Below are positions 49,341 to 60,186 of a stretch of 64,000 bases of DNA, in pieces. Source of the stretch: Mantamonas sphyraenae (Eukaryota > CRuMs > Mantamonadidae); contig JAPMXV010000053.1 of assembly GCA_026936335.1 (NCBI GenBank), positions 310,001-374,000 on the forward strand, written 5' to 3'. The number at the start of each line of letters is the position of its first letter. The first letter of the stretch is position 1. Below the pieces are notes generated by a model, which worked only from the letters and a program-made list of their open reading frames with translations, was not told the DNA's origin and did not search any database. Made by a program: the position numbers and the translations under genes.

Positions 49341-52300
49341 ATGTCGACCTCGGGTGGACCTACGGAGAAGATCCGGAATGTGCTCTTTGGCGAGTTTGCC
49401 CACTTGCTCAAGCCGGACTTTTCCTTCTGCGACTCGCACACCGAGCGCCAGTACCTGATTTACAAGTATTCAGCAACGCGGCTGTTGTTCTTTGTGCGTC
49501 TCTCCATCGCTGGCTCCATTGCTCTAGCTGTGTTTGGACTCGAAGAAGCCGGCAGCGTCCCGCACCTGCTGTGGTTTCTCTTGCCCATGCGTGTTCTCTG
49601 CATCGGCATTGCCCTGGTGTGTGGCTGGTTGTGTTGGGATTTTCTCAAGCGGCTTCGCTCTGGCAGTGCCGCGGAAAACTCGGCAGAGGCGCTCCGATTG
49701 GCGCGCCGGAACGAGCGCTTTTCTGTGTTCACATGGCTATCCTGATCGTGCTCGTGCGCACTATGCAAGTCAGCCGCGCCGACCAAATTCTCTCCGACGG
49801 GCTGTGGCTGCTCATCTGGTGTGTTTGCATCTCCCTGAGCGTGGACGTGAAGTATTCGCGGAAGATTGCTCCCATTGCCGTCGGCTACCATTTTCTCATC
49901 CAGGCCGTGTGGCCCGGAGCTCTTCGGGCCACTGCAGGCTCTGCCATTACTGCCCTCATGAACTACGCCACAGCCATCATGGCCATGATGCTGCTGGAAC
50001 GGCAGCAGCGCATCATCTTTTTGCAAGCGTACAAGGCTGCGTCGAAACTGGACGAAAATCGCACTCGCGTGGCACGTGCCACCTACCTTGCACATGGGTT
50101 GGACCTTTCACAGCTTCCGCCGCGTCACCACGAGGAGCTCACGGACGTGCTCTTTGTGCGTGTGAACGGGGCCGCGCTGAGTGACGTGAGATCGGTGCAA
50201 AACGTGCTGCAGGACACGTGCCAAGTCCTCACCTGGACCCACGACCGCAGCGGCTCCACGAGCATCATTGGTTTTGTTTCGCGCGGTATGAGTGGACGCA
50301 AGGCCATTGAATCCACGTTGCACCTTGTGGAGGTGTGGAAGGTTGTCTCTGAGCAGTGGGCCGTCTTTTCTCCGTTCGGCGTACTTCTGCACACACAGGA
50401 TGCCTGTCTGGTCGTCAATGTCTCTCAACAGTACATGAACGGTGTGCAACTGACGTATTCCCAAGGGGGCGCGTTCGATCTTTCACGACCTCTGGGTGCA
50501 CCTGGCCACTGTGGACGAACACAACTCTGCACATGCAGCGAAGGACACATCTGAGGCAGAGTCTCAGGACACCTTGAATGACACTGCGGCTACAGAGCCG
50601 TCCACAAAGGCGTTGCGAACTCACTGTCCGCGTGCGTTTGCGGAAATTCTGGACTCGCCTGTTTGCGAGGAGTCGGTGCAGCAAGTGACCATTGTGGAAC
50701 AGGAATCCACATCGGAAACTGACATGCTTGTGGTGGACGTATTGCCGACAAGTGCTCAGGTGCTGGAACACAGAATGAGCGATCGTCAGGCGCTCTCCAA
50801 GGCGAGGAAAGCACGTGAGGCTTTCCATGCACCGTCAACCACTGCGCTGGCGGTCTCTGAACGCACAGAAGAGTGGATCAAGTCCAATCTGACGCTCACG
50901 CGGCACGGTCGCAACTTTCGCTCGCGGCAGCTGGAGCTGGATTTCACGCACACCGTCGCTCAACGGAACACGGGCATTGTGCAGCTTCTCACAGTGGCAT
51001 TTATGCTCACACATATGTTTTTGGCCCTGCAGGACGTGTTCTTTCTCACCGGCAGCGCGCAGTACCTTGTGGTGTTCCGCTTGGGCATCGGCGTGCCCGT
51101 GTTTGTCATCACGTACACCTTCACCCTCTCCAGTGTCTTTCGTCAGCATTACCAGACCATCCTGGCAGTGAGCACCTACTTCATTCTGTTGTGCTTCTGC
51201 TGCATGCTCATCACGATCTACATTCTCGGGACTGGACGGAGACACTCAGGCCACGTACAAGATCTACTTCATGCGCGCAGTGATCAGCGGCGCGTCATCC
51301 TTTGCACTCAAGTCCTACTTGCTGTCTGCGACTTCGTTCGCTGCTCTCATTTCGTACGTGCTGATCTCCCTCGCCGTGTGACCCCTCCCGACGTGTTCTT
51401 CTTTGTGACATCTGCGCTGCTCGTGCTGATTGTGCACACGGTCGCTTCGAAGCTGGAGGTGAACCTGCGCATGTCCTACATGACCAGCAGGGTCATCTTG
51501 TCGTTGGACAGGCACATGCACATCATCGACGCCATGGTGGGCGTCCGTGCGTCCGCAAGCGACCTCGTCGACCTTGCGGCCATGAAGGCACGTGTGGTTG
51601 AAGAAGAGGAAGCTGCAGCACAGCAAAAGGGACACAAGAAGAAACACGCGCCCAGCAGCGTCGAGGATGTCGAATTGGAGGCCATGCGTCGCGACTCCTC
51701 CGTGACCGAAGAGATGCTTCGCGCCGGGGGCGCAAGCGGAGATCCGCTGCGTCCATTGTACCTCGAGCAGCAGGCAACTGGCAAGGAGATCTCGCGCCTG
51801 CCGTCGCTTCTGCAGGGTGGATGTCTAGAAGTGCATCCGAGCACGGCTCTGAACGCATGCGCTCTCACATTGCATACCGACGAGTACGTGCCTCCCGTGC
51901 CCATGTTGGACTTTCTGTTGGACTCGATCTCTGTCATGATGAGCCACGGCGAGGCGGAAAGGGTGGTGCAAAGTGGCGAGAGCGTCATGCAACACGGCAG
52001 GGAACTGCGCGACCCTGGCTTTGGCCTGTGCAGCGCTGCAAGCGCAGATGGAATCATGTTTCATTGCACGCTGGACAGTCGCGTGATTCTGTGGTTGCCA
52101 TGCAAGACCGTGCTTGCAGATGGAGACAACGACGTAGACACGGACCACCTACAGGGGCACCACCTGTCCAAGGTGGCCCGTGAGGTGTCCATGACACAGG
52201 ACAGCATCAAGCGTCAGATGCTGTATGCAATGTTTGCGCAGCTGCGGACGCCGGCAGAAGCAGCCACAACTCTTTTGCGGTTTGCTTGGCGGTACCTCTA

Positions 52301-54197
52301 CAACACTCAGAACATGGCCAGCAGCAAGGACGACAGCAAGAGTGGGATGGCCAAGGTGGAGCACGGCGGATGGATGTTTGCAGCTCGCCCTGTTCTCGTC
52401 GCAGGCCAGGCGTTCTCGAATTGTACGTTCGACGACGGTGACACAACCGACACACATGCCATGCACGTGGCCCGGCTGGAAGGAGGCCAAGTGCTGACCG
52501 AGTACGCGCTGGCCTGCAAGTCAGACCAAGAGTTCCGCGGTGTGGCCCTGGGCGAGAGCATCCAGCACCTGCGTGCACAGGTGGACTCGCAGCTGGAGGT
52601 CGTCCAGAGAGAGGGAGGGCGCAAAAAGAAGAAGCGCGAAAAGTCAGACCAGCTTGGTGCCTATCTGGCGCTGGAAGGTGCCGGTGCAGCACAGGTCAGC
52701 AACGATTCCACGGCGAGCGAAGGTGTGCGCAAGCTGGCAGAGTACAAGGAAGCCGTCCGGGGACGCAAGAGCTGGTGGAGTCGCACCAAAGGGCATCTTG
52801 CCAAGTTCATCTTGGACGAGCTGCTTCTTGATCTGGTGCAGTTCCCGAGCATGAAGTTCCGCAATCGGGATCTCGAGCGCGTGTTCAGCGTGTTTGTGAA
52901 GACCTTGACGCGCGGCGGACGCAGCAAACTGATCATGTTGGCCATTTTTGGCCATCTCATGTACACTGTGGTGGAGGCGGTCGAGTTTGGAAACCAGGCC
53001 CGGTTTGGGTGGTATGCCGGGGCACGCGGATTGGCCCTGATCTCGCTCGGCATATGCCTTTGGGTGAACCAAACAGCATCTGTGGCCACAGAACAAGGGG
53101 TGCATCGTCTGGAGCGTTGGATCTACCCGCTTTTCACGGCCAACATTGTCTTTCTGATGTTTGTGGATCTGGCAAACATTTTCACTTTTACAGGCGACTT
53201 TCTGCATCCATTCTCAGGCCAGATTCTGCTTGTGTTTGGAGTGGTGGCGTCCATTGGGTTGCGCGCGTCGCAGCTGTTGGTATTCCTGTGCGTAGCGCTG
53301 GTGTGCAACGCGACGTACGTGGTGCTCTTGCCTTTGGGAAGTGGAGATCGCATCGCTGGCGCCGTACTGCTTGCGCTGGCGGTGCTCATCGCCCTGATGA
53401 TGGCCTTCTCCCTGGAAAATGGCCACCAAGTTGTCTTTCTGCAGCTTCTGGTGGCTGAAGAGGCTCGTGTCGAAAGTGAGCGCAGGAAGAAGGCTACGGT
53501 GGAGCAGCGCTGCGCCACAATGCTCACACAGATGGAAAAGCTGCGCAAAGAGCACTTGGACGGCGGCGTGACACTGCGCTTCAACACACCGGAGATGGAA
53601 CGTGACTATTCCCTGTTCCGGAACAATCTGCTGGTCACACGGTGTCGCTTCGTGCTGTTCTTCACCGCTTGCCTCAGTGTCGTTTATGTCATCCAGGACG
53701 TGTTTGTTTACACCGAAACATCAGAATATGCACAGCTGCGGCAAATTGTCTTTGTGCGCATGGGCCTGGTTGCTCTGTTTGGCGTCTGCTACGCACTGAC
53801 GTACGTGCGGGCGGGCGTCAAGAATTTGGAGGCCGTCATGACGGTCTATGCGGTGGTGCTGATGGGAACCATGCAATACCTGCTGCTTGTGGGACGCTAC
53901 CCTTTCATTTCCTTCATGACGGCGACATTCCTTGTCATTCCGCTTCTGCTTGCCTCGGGCATTCTCGGCGTTGTCACTGCCATTGGAACCGCCGTGGTGC
54001 CCATCGCAGGCAGCACGTTTTCGCTCATTGTCTCTCTCAACGGCGGCTATGTGTTCATTGTCGTGACTGCTCTGACAGCAGTGGTGGCAGCCGTTGCCGA
54101 GAACACTTTGTACCGCCTGCGTTTCCTGCTCTTGCGCGAGGTCGCTGGGCGTGATCCTGGCCGTGGTGTGAGCCAAAACCAAGCAAACCGAGTGTAG
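49341..54197 (+). CDS. Gene B: large polytopic membrane protein, paralogue of gene A (frame broken four times)
   Basis: About 1,618 codons beginning MSTSGGPTEKIRNVLF, apparently without introns. The order matches gene A: four modules, each with an F-x(4-6)-E-x2-F/Y/L opening and about six hydrophobic helices. The openings are FSFCDSHTERQYLIY (49420), FRSRQLELDFTHT (~50915), FRNRDLERVFSVF (~52855) and FNTPEMERDYSLF (~53578). A cytosolic domain follows module 1 (TDVLFVRVNGAALSDVRSV, SPFGVLLHTQDACLVVN) and a larger one follows module 2. Module 2 resembles gene A module 2 closely (FRLGIGVPVFVITYTF against FRIGFGMPVFVLAYTV). Frame breaks lie at ~49720-49731, ~50485-50500, ~51226-51232 and ~51370-51390; protein similarity to gene A continues across each, so these are single-base errors or very young lesions. 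Function unknown; sensor, transporter or cyclase-like roles are speculation. Confidence 0.7.
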
Positions 54198-54236
54198 GAT
54201 TAAATGTTGCGTTGTTGTTGTTGTTCATCACCTGTG

Positions 54237-56602
54237 TCACCTCAATCCCATCTGCTCGCGTTGTCGCTCGCGCTCGCGTTGCAGCTCGAGCTCCCACAGC
54301 TCTTGCTGGCGCTCGCGTTCCTCTTGCTTCTCGCGTTCCTCCTGCTGGCGCAGCATATGTGCTCGTTCAATATAACTGGAGTGAACAGGCACGTCATCGT
54401 GGCTGGGGGTGTGCGGAGGGGTCACACACGCGTGTTTGCACCCTTGCTGGCTGACTCCAGCTTGGCAGCCAACTGAGCTCCCAGTTGTTGTTCTTCGTCC
54501 TCCATCAGGCTCTGAGTCTGCTTGGCCACCTTGGACTGCAGATACTCGGAAATGTCGAGCTGCGAGGCCGAGTTTGCTGAGTTGAAAGAGCCACTGCCAC
54601 TGCCGCTTCCTGCCTCACCAACACCGGCTCCACCTGGATCCAGGCTGGTTCGTTGAGGCGTCTTTGTGCGTGCAGCCAGCGCACTGCCTGTGCGATTCAC
54701 CGTGGAGGCCGAGGAGGAGGAAGAGGCTTCAGAAACCCCGCTCGCGCCGCTGCTGCTGCTGCTCCGCACAGACTCGCGGCCCTGTACACGGTGATTGTTC
54801 CTCTTCATCACAGGCGTGCTCACGGGACTCACGTACACAGAATCGTCTGTAAAGTCGTCGTTGGAGTCCCCAAAACCTGTTGTGTCGCCTTGAGGCGTGG
54901 TGGTGGTCGCCATGCTGTCTGAGCTTCCTGCTCCGTTGCGGTAGCGGTTGATGTGCTTGAGCATGGGAGGTAGCTTGCGCGGGCCGACTCCAGACACATG
55001 GCTGGTCTCTGTGCGAAAGGTGAGGTTGCCAGCCTCGCTGGTCAGCGACGGTTCTTCCATTGGGTTGTAGTTGCTCTCGCTACCGGCTGTGGTCAGCACG
55101 GTGCCCATTGTCTGCGTTCCTGGGCTTGACGGCGTAGGAAGGGTGCTTTCCGACAGCTCTCCTGCTCCATCCTCACTGGACATTGCGGGTGAGCGGGACG
55201 TGAGTGAGGAGCTGTGCTGGGCTTGTTGCTCGCCGTTGGACAAACTACGCCCGCGACTCGCGTTGGACATGCTCCGTCCTCGGCTCTCGTACTCAGTCAC
55301 ATATTCATCTCCGTATGCAGTGTTGGATGACGAGCGTGTGCGGCGGTGATGCTTTTTCCCCGAACGGGAGGGCGTCGGGGCAAGGTGGCTGATCCACGGA
55401 TGCAACAGCAGCCGCTTGGCCGACGGCCGCGCAGAAGGTTCGCGCGCAAAGCAGCTGAGGAGAAAGTCGACCGCCTCGTCGCTGATGTGTTCGGGCATCG
55501 TGGGAGGCTCTGTTGATTGGGCAATGTGGAAAAGGGCGCTGATGTGGTCGTTGAAGGAGCCCCAAGGGTGTTTGGCGGTAAACATCTCCAGGACGGTGCA
55601 TGCGACACTCCAAATGTCTGCCTCCTTGCCATGTCCACTTTGGCGAATGACTTCGGGCGCCATCCAGTACGGCGTGCCGTGCAGGCTGCGTATTCCGCCT
55701 GTTGCTGTGAGGAGTCCCTCGATTTTCTTGCTGGCCCCAAAGTCGGCCAGCTTGACCACGCCGGTCTTGTCGACCAGGATGTTGCCTCCTTTGATGTCGC
55801 GGTGCACAATGTTGTGTTCGTGGAGGTAGTGGAGGCCCTCCAGAATCTGGTAGGTGTACACCTGGACGAGGTTCTCGCCAAACGGGCCAAATCGCTGTAG
55901 CAGCGAGGCAATGGAGCCTCCAGGCACGTACTCCAGAAAGATGTTGAGGTGTTCGTCGTCGTACTGAGTGCCAAGGTACCGCACAATGTTTGGGTGCACA
56001 AGGTCCTGCATCAGCATGACCTCGTTCTCCAGCTTGCTGATCTCTGTGGCGATATTGTCCGCCGTGTCGGCAACAATGGAGATCTGCTTGACAGCAAGCA
56101 GCTCGCCCGTTTCCTGTTCCAGCCCAATGTACACTTTCCCAAACGAGCCCGATCCGATGAGCCCTCCCTTGCGCCACTTAATTTCGCGCGGCCGCTCTCC
56201 CGGCAGCGGCGACACGGTGCGATCTGACGCGGTCGATCCTGCAGGGGACATGTCGCCTGCATAAAATTGCTGGTTGTACGAGTGCCCCCCACCCTCGTGC
56301 TCCTCGACAAAGCTGAGGGGCGAGTTCTGCGGGCCAAAGAACACAGGCGTTGGGCGATCCCAAAAACGGGTTTGCGGTGTGTTGGAAGGTGTCAGCGATG
56401 TGCGCAGGCAACGTCGGATCAGCCTAGCTGCGTCTACACTCACATCTTGTGCCGGTTCCATGTAGTAAGCGTCGGCATAATTGTTCAGCGTGTTCGACGA
56501 GGCCGTGTCCTGCAAGTACGCGTTGGCGATTTCCTCCAGCCGCTCCTTCTGCTTCGAGTCCACGCTCTTGGACTGCTTGCTGCGGGACAAGCCTCCTCCC
56601 AT
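54237..56602 (-). CDS. STE-type (MAP3K-like) protein kinase with N-myristoylation motif
   Basis: Ser/Thr kinase starting MGGGLSRSKQSKSVD, with Gly2 and Ser6 fitting N-myristoylation. Kinase motifs are GLIGSGSFGKVYIGLEQ (~residue 147), the VAIK Lys in LLAVKQISI, HRDIKGGNILVD, LADFGASKKIEG and GTPYWMAPEVIRQ, most like STE11/MEKK/ANP kinases. A long Ser/Thr-rich C-terminal region follows. A stop appears at 54424-54422, but another frame continues directly with TPPHTPSHDDVPVHSSYIER and a charged coiled coil (MLRQQEEREKQEERERQQEL) to a stop at 54237; one base missing near 54420-54432 would join them, so I extend the gene. Bases 56443-56327 start GTGAGT and end CGCAG, total 117 nt and stay in frame, so they may be an intron. 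RPS7 copy 1 diverges from its 5' end. Confidence 0.85.
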
Positions 56603-56751
56603 GGCCACGATGCAGCTGTACACAGAAAGCGGCGGGTTGTGTTGGTCCACGATTCGGGGGAACCACAAGTGCGCATACGGCCCCACCCAAACACATACAC
56701 ACAGAAAAGGTACGCCACCCACACTGCAGGTGAGAGTTGCACATGAGCACC

Positions 56752-57718
56752 CGTAGATGGACGCTGACACGCTGATTTCTCTCGCTGCCGTTCCTTGGCG
56801 CCGCTCACTCACCCTGCGGCTGTGGCTTTCGGGCTGGGACGGGGCGAAAATTTGCACTTTTGCCACACGCAGCATGTCGCTGACTGCCGCCAAGAAGATC
56901 TCGAAAGTGGGAGACCCCGAGGAGCTGGAGCTGGACGTTGCAGGCCACCTTGTTGATATCGAGTCGAGCGTGCCGCAGCTGCAGGCCCAGCTGGCCCAGC
57001 TGACGATCAACGCTGTGAAGCGCGTTGAACTGCCGGACGGCAGCGATTGCGTCCTGATTTTCGTGCCGCAGCCGCAGCTGAAGCGCTACCACACGGTGCA
57101 GCAGCGCCTGGTGGACGAGCTGCAGAAGCGCATGCATGTGGAGAACGTGCTGGTGATTGCACAGCGCAAGATCCTGCCGAAGGAGTCGCGCAAGAACCAC
57201 CTGAAGCGCCAGAAGCGCCCCCGCTCTCGCACTCTGACTGCGGTGCACGAGGCCATCCTGGACGACCTGGTGTTCCCTGCACAGATCACGGGCAAGTCGA
57301 CGCGCTACCGTGTGGAGGGCCCCAAGGTGCTGAACGTGTAAGTGAAGGGAGAGGGATTAGAGGGGTTTTTGGAGGAGAGGGTGCATGCGGGTGGGGCAAA
57401 AAAGAACGGGGAGGTCTGGAGGGGAGGGGGACGGAGGACAAGCAGAAGGGGGTTGAAGGGAGGTGGGAGGGGTGGGCATGGAGTGGGGCGAGAGAGTGTG
57501 GGTTGTGAGATGGGATGGGGAGGGGACACTGACGCGGAGGGAGACTTTGCCTTGCGATTGCACGGGGGGGTGGGTTTGTTTGAAACGACGTGGGGACTCA
57601 CAGGAAGCTGAACACGAAGAGCAAGGAGGCTACGGAGGGCAAAGTGGATGTGTTCAGCTTTGTGTACAAGAAGCTGACGGGCAAGGACACGTCGTTCACC
57701 TACCAGGGCTAAGCAGAC
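56752..57718 (+). repeat. Tandem duplication unit 1 containing RPS7
   Basis: Nearly identical to 58311-59278, including ~120 bp of upstream sequence, both exons and the intron. The units start at CGTAGATGG and end at AAGCAGAC. Confidence 0.95.
56874..57712 (+). CDS. RPS7: 40S ribosomal protein eS7 (RPS7), copy 1
   Basis: Component of the small ribosomal subunit. Exons are 56874-57337 and 57604-57712, phase 2, 190 residues (human 194). The protein starts MSLTAAKKISKVGDPEELEL; VFPAQITGKSTRYRVEGPKV is the conserved eS7 core, and the end YKKLTGKDTSFTYQG matches the family C-terminus. The 266-nt intron starts GTAAGT, is purine- and G-rich, and ends CTCACAG. AATGAA lies 35 nt after the stop. The start is 271 bp from the divergent kinase gene. 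Confidence 0.97.
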
Positions 57719-58310
57719 TCTGCGCAGAGGAAGCGGAGCGTGCTACAAATGAATGGGACCGTACGACACACACCACAGGCACAGCGGGCTCCACACGGCC
57801 TGAGGAGGTGGGGGAAAACTCCGTGCGGTGCATTCACTTGTTGACGTCTTGTTCTGTGGGTGCTCCTGTGGATTTGGACCGGACTGCCAATCTTCAGGGC
57901 CTGGCGCATTCGTGCGCGTGTACATCAAGAGGTACAGAGACGGGCAGCGGGCGAATGGATCCATTGGGATGACCGTGGCAACTGCGACCCTACCTGGGCT
58001 TCGCAACGGGACGATTTGGACACCCGACGAGAACCAACACAACACATACAGAATGTACGTTCCAGTGGAAGTGTGCGCAGAAACAGAGTGCCCCAGGGTG
58101 TTGAAGTGTGCCGTTGGCAGGACAGGGTGATGCTTGCAGATGTTTGGTCATGTTGTCTGGGCGGTGGGTTCACCGGGTGGATTCGCGCATGCCGCACAAT
58201 CGCGCCGCACCCTACCTCGCCGTGCAGGACCCATCCAATGTCATCGAAAGCATGGGGCGATGTCTAGGGATGTCACGCATTTCTTCACCGAAGCAGAGAG
58301 TGATTGCACT
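57719..58310. other. Spacer between the two RPS7 units, no supported gene
   Basis: 592 bp. It holds the 3' end of RPS7 copy 1 and presumably the promoter of copy 2. A plus-strand frame of 100 residues (57828-58130) is open but has no recognisable motif, atypical composition and no homologue in the window, so I do not call it a gene. Confidence 0.6.
57748..57753 (+). terminator. AATGAA downstream of RPS7 copy 1
   Basis: AATGAA begins 35 nt after the TAA stop, in sequence that differs from the corresponding region of copy 2, yet both copies have the hexamer. Confidence 0.45.
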
Positions 58311-59278
58311 CGTAGATGGACGCTGACACGCTGATTTCTCTCGCTGCCGTTCCTTGGCGCCGCTCACTCACCCTGCGGCTGTGGCTTTCGGGCTGGGACG
58401 GGGCGAAAATTTGCACTTTTGCCACGCACACAGCATGTCGCTGACTGCCGCCAAGAAGATCTCGAAAGTGGGAGACCCCGAGGAGCTGGAGCTGGACGTT
58501 GCAGGCCACCTTGTTGATATCGAGTCGAGCGTGCCGCAGCTGCAGGCCCAGCTGGCCCAGCTGACGATCAACGCTGTGAAGCGCGTTGAACTGCCGGACG
58601 GCAGCGATTGCGTCCTGATTTTCGTGCCGCAGCCGCAGCTGAAGCGCTACCACACGGTGCAGCAGCGCCTGGTGGACGAGCTGCAGAAGCGCATGCATGT
58701 GGAGAACGTGCTGGTGATTGCACAGCGCAAGATCCTGCCGAAGGAGTCGCGCAAGAACCACCTGAAGCGCCAGAAGCGCCCCCGCTCTCGCACTCTGACT
58801 GCGGTGCACGAGGCCATCCTGGACGACCTGGTGTTCCCTGCACAGATCACGGGCAAGTCGACGCGCTACCGTGTGGAGGGCCCCAAGGTGCTGAACGTGT
58901 AAGTGAAGGGAGAGGGATTAGAGGGGTTTTTGGAGGAGAGGGTGCATGCGGGTGGGGCAAAAAAGAACGGGGAGGTCTGGAGGGGAGGGGGACGGAGGAC
59001 AAGCAGAAGGGGGTTGAAGGGAGGTGGGAGGGGTGGGCATGGAGTGGGGCGAGAGAGTGTGGGTTGTGAGATGGGATGGGGAGGGGACACTGACGCGGAG
59101 GGAGACTTTTGCCTTGCGATTGCACGGGGGTGGGTTTGTTTGAAACGACGTGGGGACTCACAGGAAGCTGAACACGAAGAGCAAGGAGGCTACGGAGGGC
59201 AAGGTGGATGTGTTCAGCTTTGTGTACAAGAAGCTGACGGGCAAGGACACGTCGTTCACCTACCAGGGCTAAGCAGAC
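58311..59278 (+). repeat. Tandem duplication unit 2 containing RPS7
   Basis: Second unit, direct orientation, ~968 bp. Differences from unit 1 are few: a short indel just before the start codon, one-base changes in T and G runs of the intron, and a synonymous AAA/AAG change in exon 2. Confidence 0.95.
58435..59272 (+). CDS. RPS7: 40S ribosomal protein eS7 (RPS7), copy 2
   Basis: Exons are 58435-58898 and 59164-59272, 190 residues, identical in protein sequence to copy 1. The intron is 265 nt, one base shorter, and otherwise nearly unchanged, which points to a very recent duplication or continuing gene conversion. The 5' DNA shared with copy 1 extends ~120 bp upstream of the start, so the core promoter was probably copied as well. 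It converges on Rab4 with 40 bp between stops. Confidence 0.97.
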
Positions 59279-59297
59279 GCAGCACAGAGCCAAACCA

Positions 59298-59303
59298 AAT
59301 GAA
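59298..59303 (+). terminator. AATGAA downstream of RPS7 copy 2
   Basis: AATGAA begins 25 nt after the stop, within the interval shared with the convergent Rab4 3' end. Confidence 0.45.
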
Positions 59304-59312
59304 TTCACGGCA

Positions 59313-60071
59313 TCACCCACACGCACATCCCCGGTCATTGCGTGGCTGGCCAATAGGGTTACCCACGCCGTCGTCCACAGCGTCGTCGTCCAGGACGACG
59401 GCGCTGGTGCGTGCTCCACTTCCTCCCAGCGTCTTTTTCAGGCTGGGCAGCAACGCACCAAGCTTCTGACCACGCGTGTTGCTGCTCCCATGTGCTTCCT
59501 CAATGGCGACGCCCGAATCCTTGTCCGTCGGGTCGATGTCGCCGCTCTCCACGCGCGTCAAAATTGTGCGGGCAGTCTTCATGAACGCCTCCGTCACGTT
59601 TTCGCCGTCCAGAGCCGATGTTTCCAGGAACATCATGTCATTCTCCACGGCCAGGCGCGACGCCTCTGTAAACGTCACTTCTCGATCGTCCACAAGGTCC
59701 TTCTTGTTGCCCAGCAGCATTACGGCCACGGAATCCCCGCCCAAGGTGCGCACGTCGCTCAGCCACTTTGTGACGTTGGTGAACGAGTCCCGCGATGTGA
59801 TGTCGTACACCAACAGACATCCTGCAGCTGCGCGGAAATACTGCTTGCTGACACTCCGGAAGCGCTCCTGGCCGGCAGTGTCCCAGATCTGCAGGTGAAC
59901 TTTTGTGTCGCCCAGTTCCACCACTCGACTGCCAAACTCCACACCCACTGTCTGGGTTGTGTCGTCCTTGAAACTACCCTCGACAAACCGTTGCAGCAAC
60001 GCCGTTTTGCCCACTCCGGCGTCACCCACAGCCACAAACTTGACCAGCATCTGCGTGCCCAAACTCGACAT
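59313..60071 (-). CDS. RAB4: Rab4-like small GTPase
   Basis: Rab GTPase of early/recycling endosomes. Single exon, 252 residues. Nucleotide-binding motifs are complete: GDAGVGKTALLQRF, the switch I Thr in DTTQTVGVEFGSRVV, WDTAGQERFRS, GNKKDL and ETSAL. Rab4-type residues include YDITSRDSF, VTFTEASRLAVENDMMFLET and ILTRVESGDIDP. The C-terminal extension after ~residue 190 is longer than usual and ends CACG, which retains two cysteines for geranylgeranylation in a C-x-C-x pattern. The start is 115 bp from the divergent UIM-protein start. Rab4 is the best fit; Rab14 or Rab2 are less likely. Confidence 0.93.
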   Translation of the reverse strand: MSSLGTQMLVKFVAVGDAGVGKTALLQRFVEGSFKDDTTQTVGVEFGSRVVELGDTKVHLQIWDTAGQERFRSVSKQYFRAAAGCLLVYDITSRDSFTNVTKWLSDVRTLGGDSVAVMLLGNKKDLVDDREVTFTEASRLAVENDMMFLETSALDGENVTEAFMKTARTILTRVESGDIDPTDKDSGVAIEEAHGSSNTRGQKLGALLPSLKKTLGGSGARTSAVVLDDDAVDDGVGNPIGQPRNDRGCACG

Positions 60072-60186
60072 TCACAGTGTGCTGCTTGTGATTCCTATGA
60101 GGCCAGTCTCACAACAACACGTGCCCGGTTTGCTTTTGGTGTGGTTCGGTGGGTGCCCGCATGCACCCACAGCAAAATTGCAGAAA

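Noticed and set aside
49341-54197. Gene B as a pseudogene
   Set aside because: Despite four frame breaks, about 1,600 codons keep coherent membrane modules with no other stops, and similar single-base breaks occur in clearly functional genes; sequencing error is more likely.
57828-58130. 100-codon frame between the RPS7 copies
   Set aside because: No motif, odd composition, no homologue in the window; treated as spacer.
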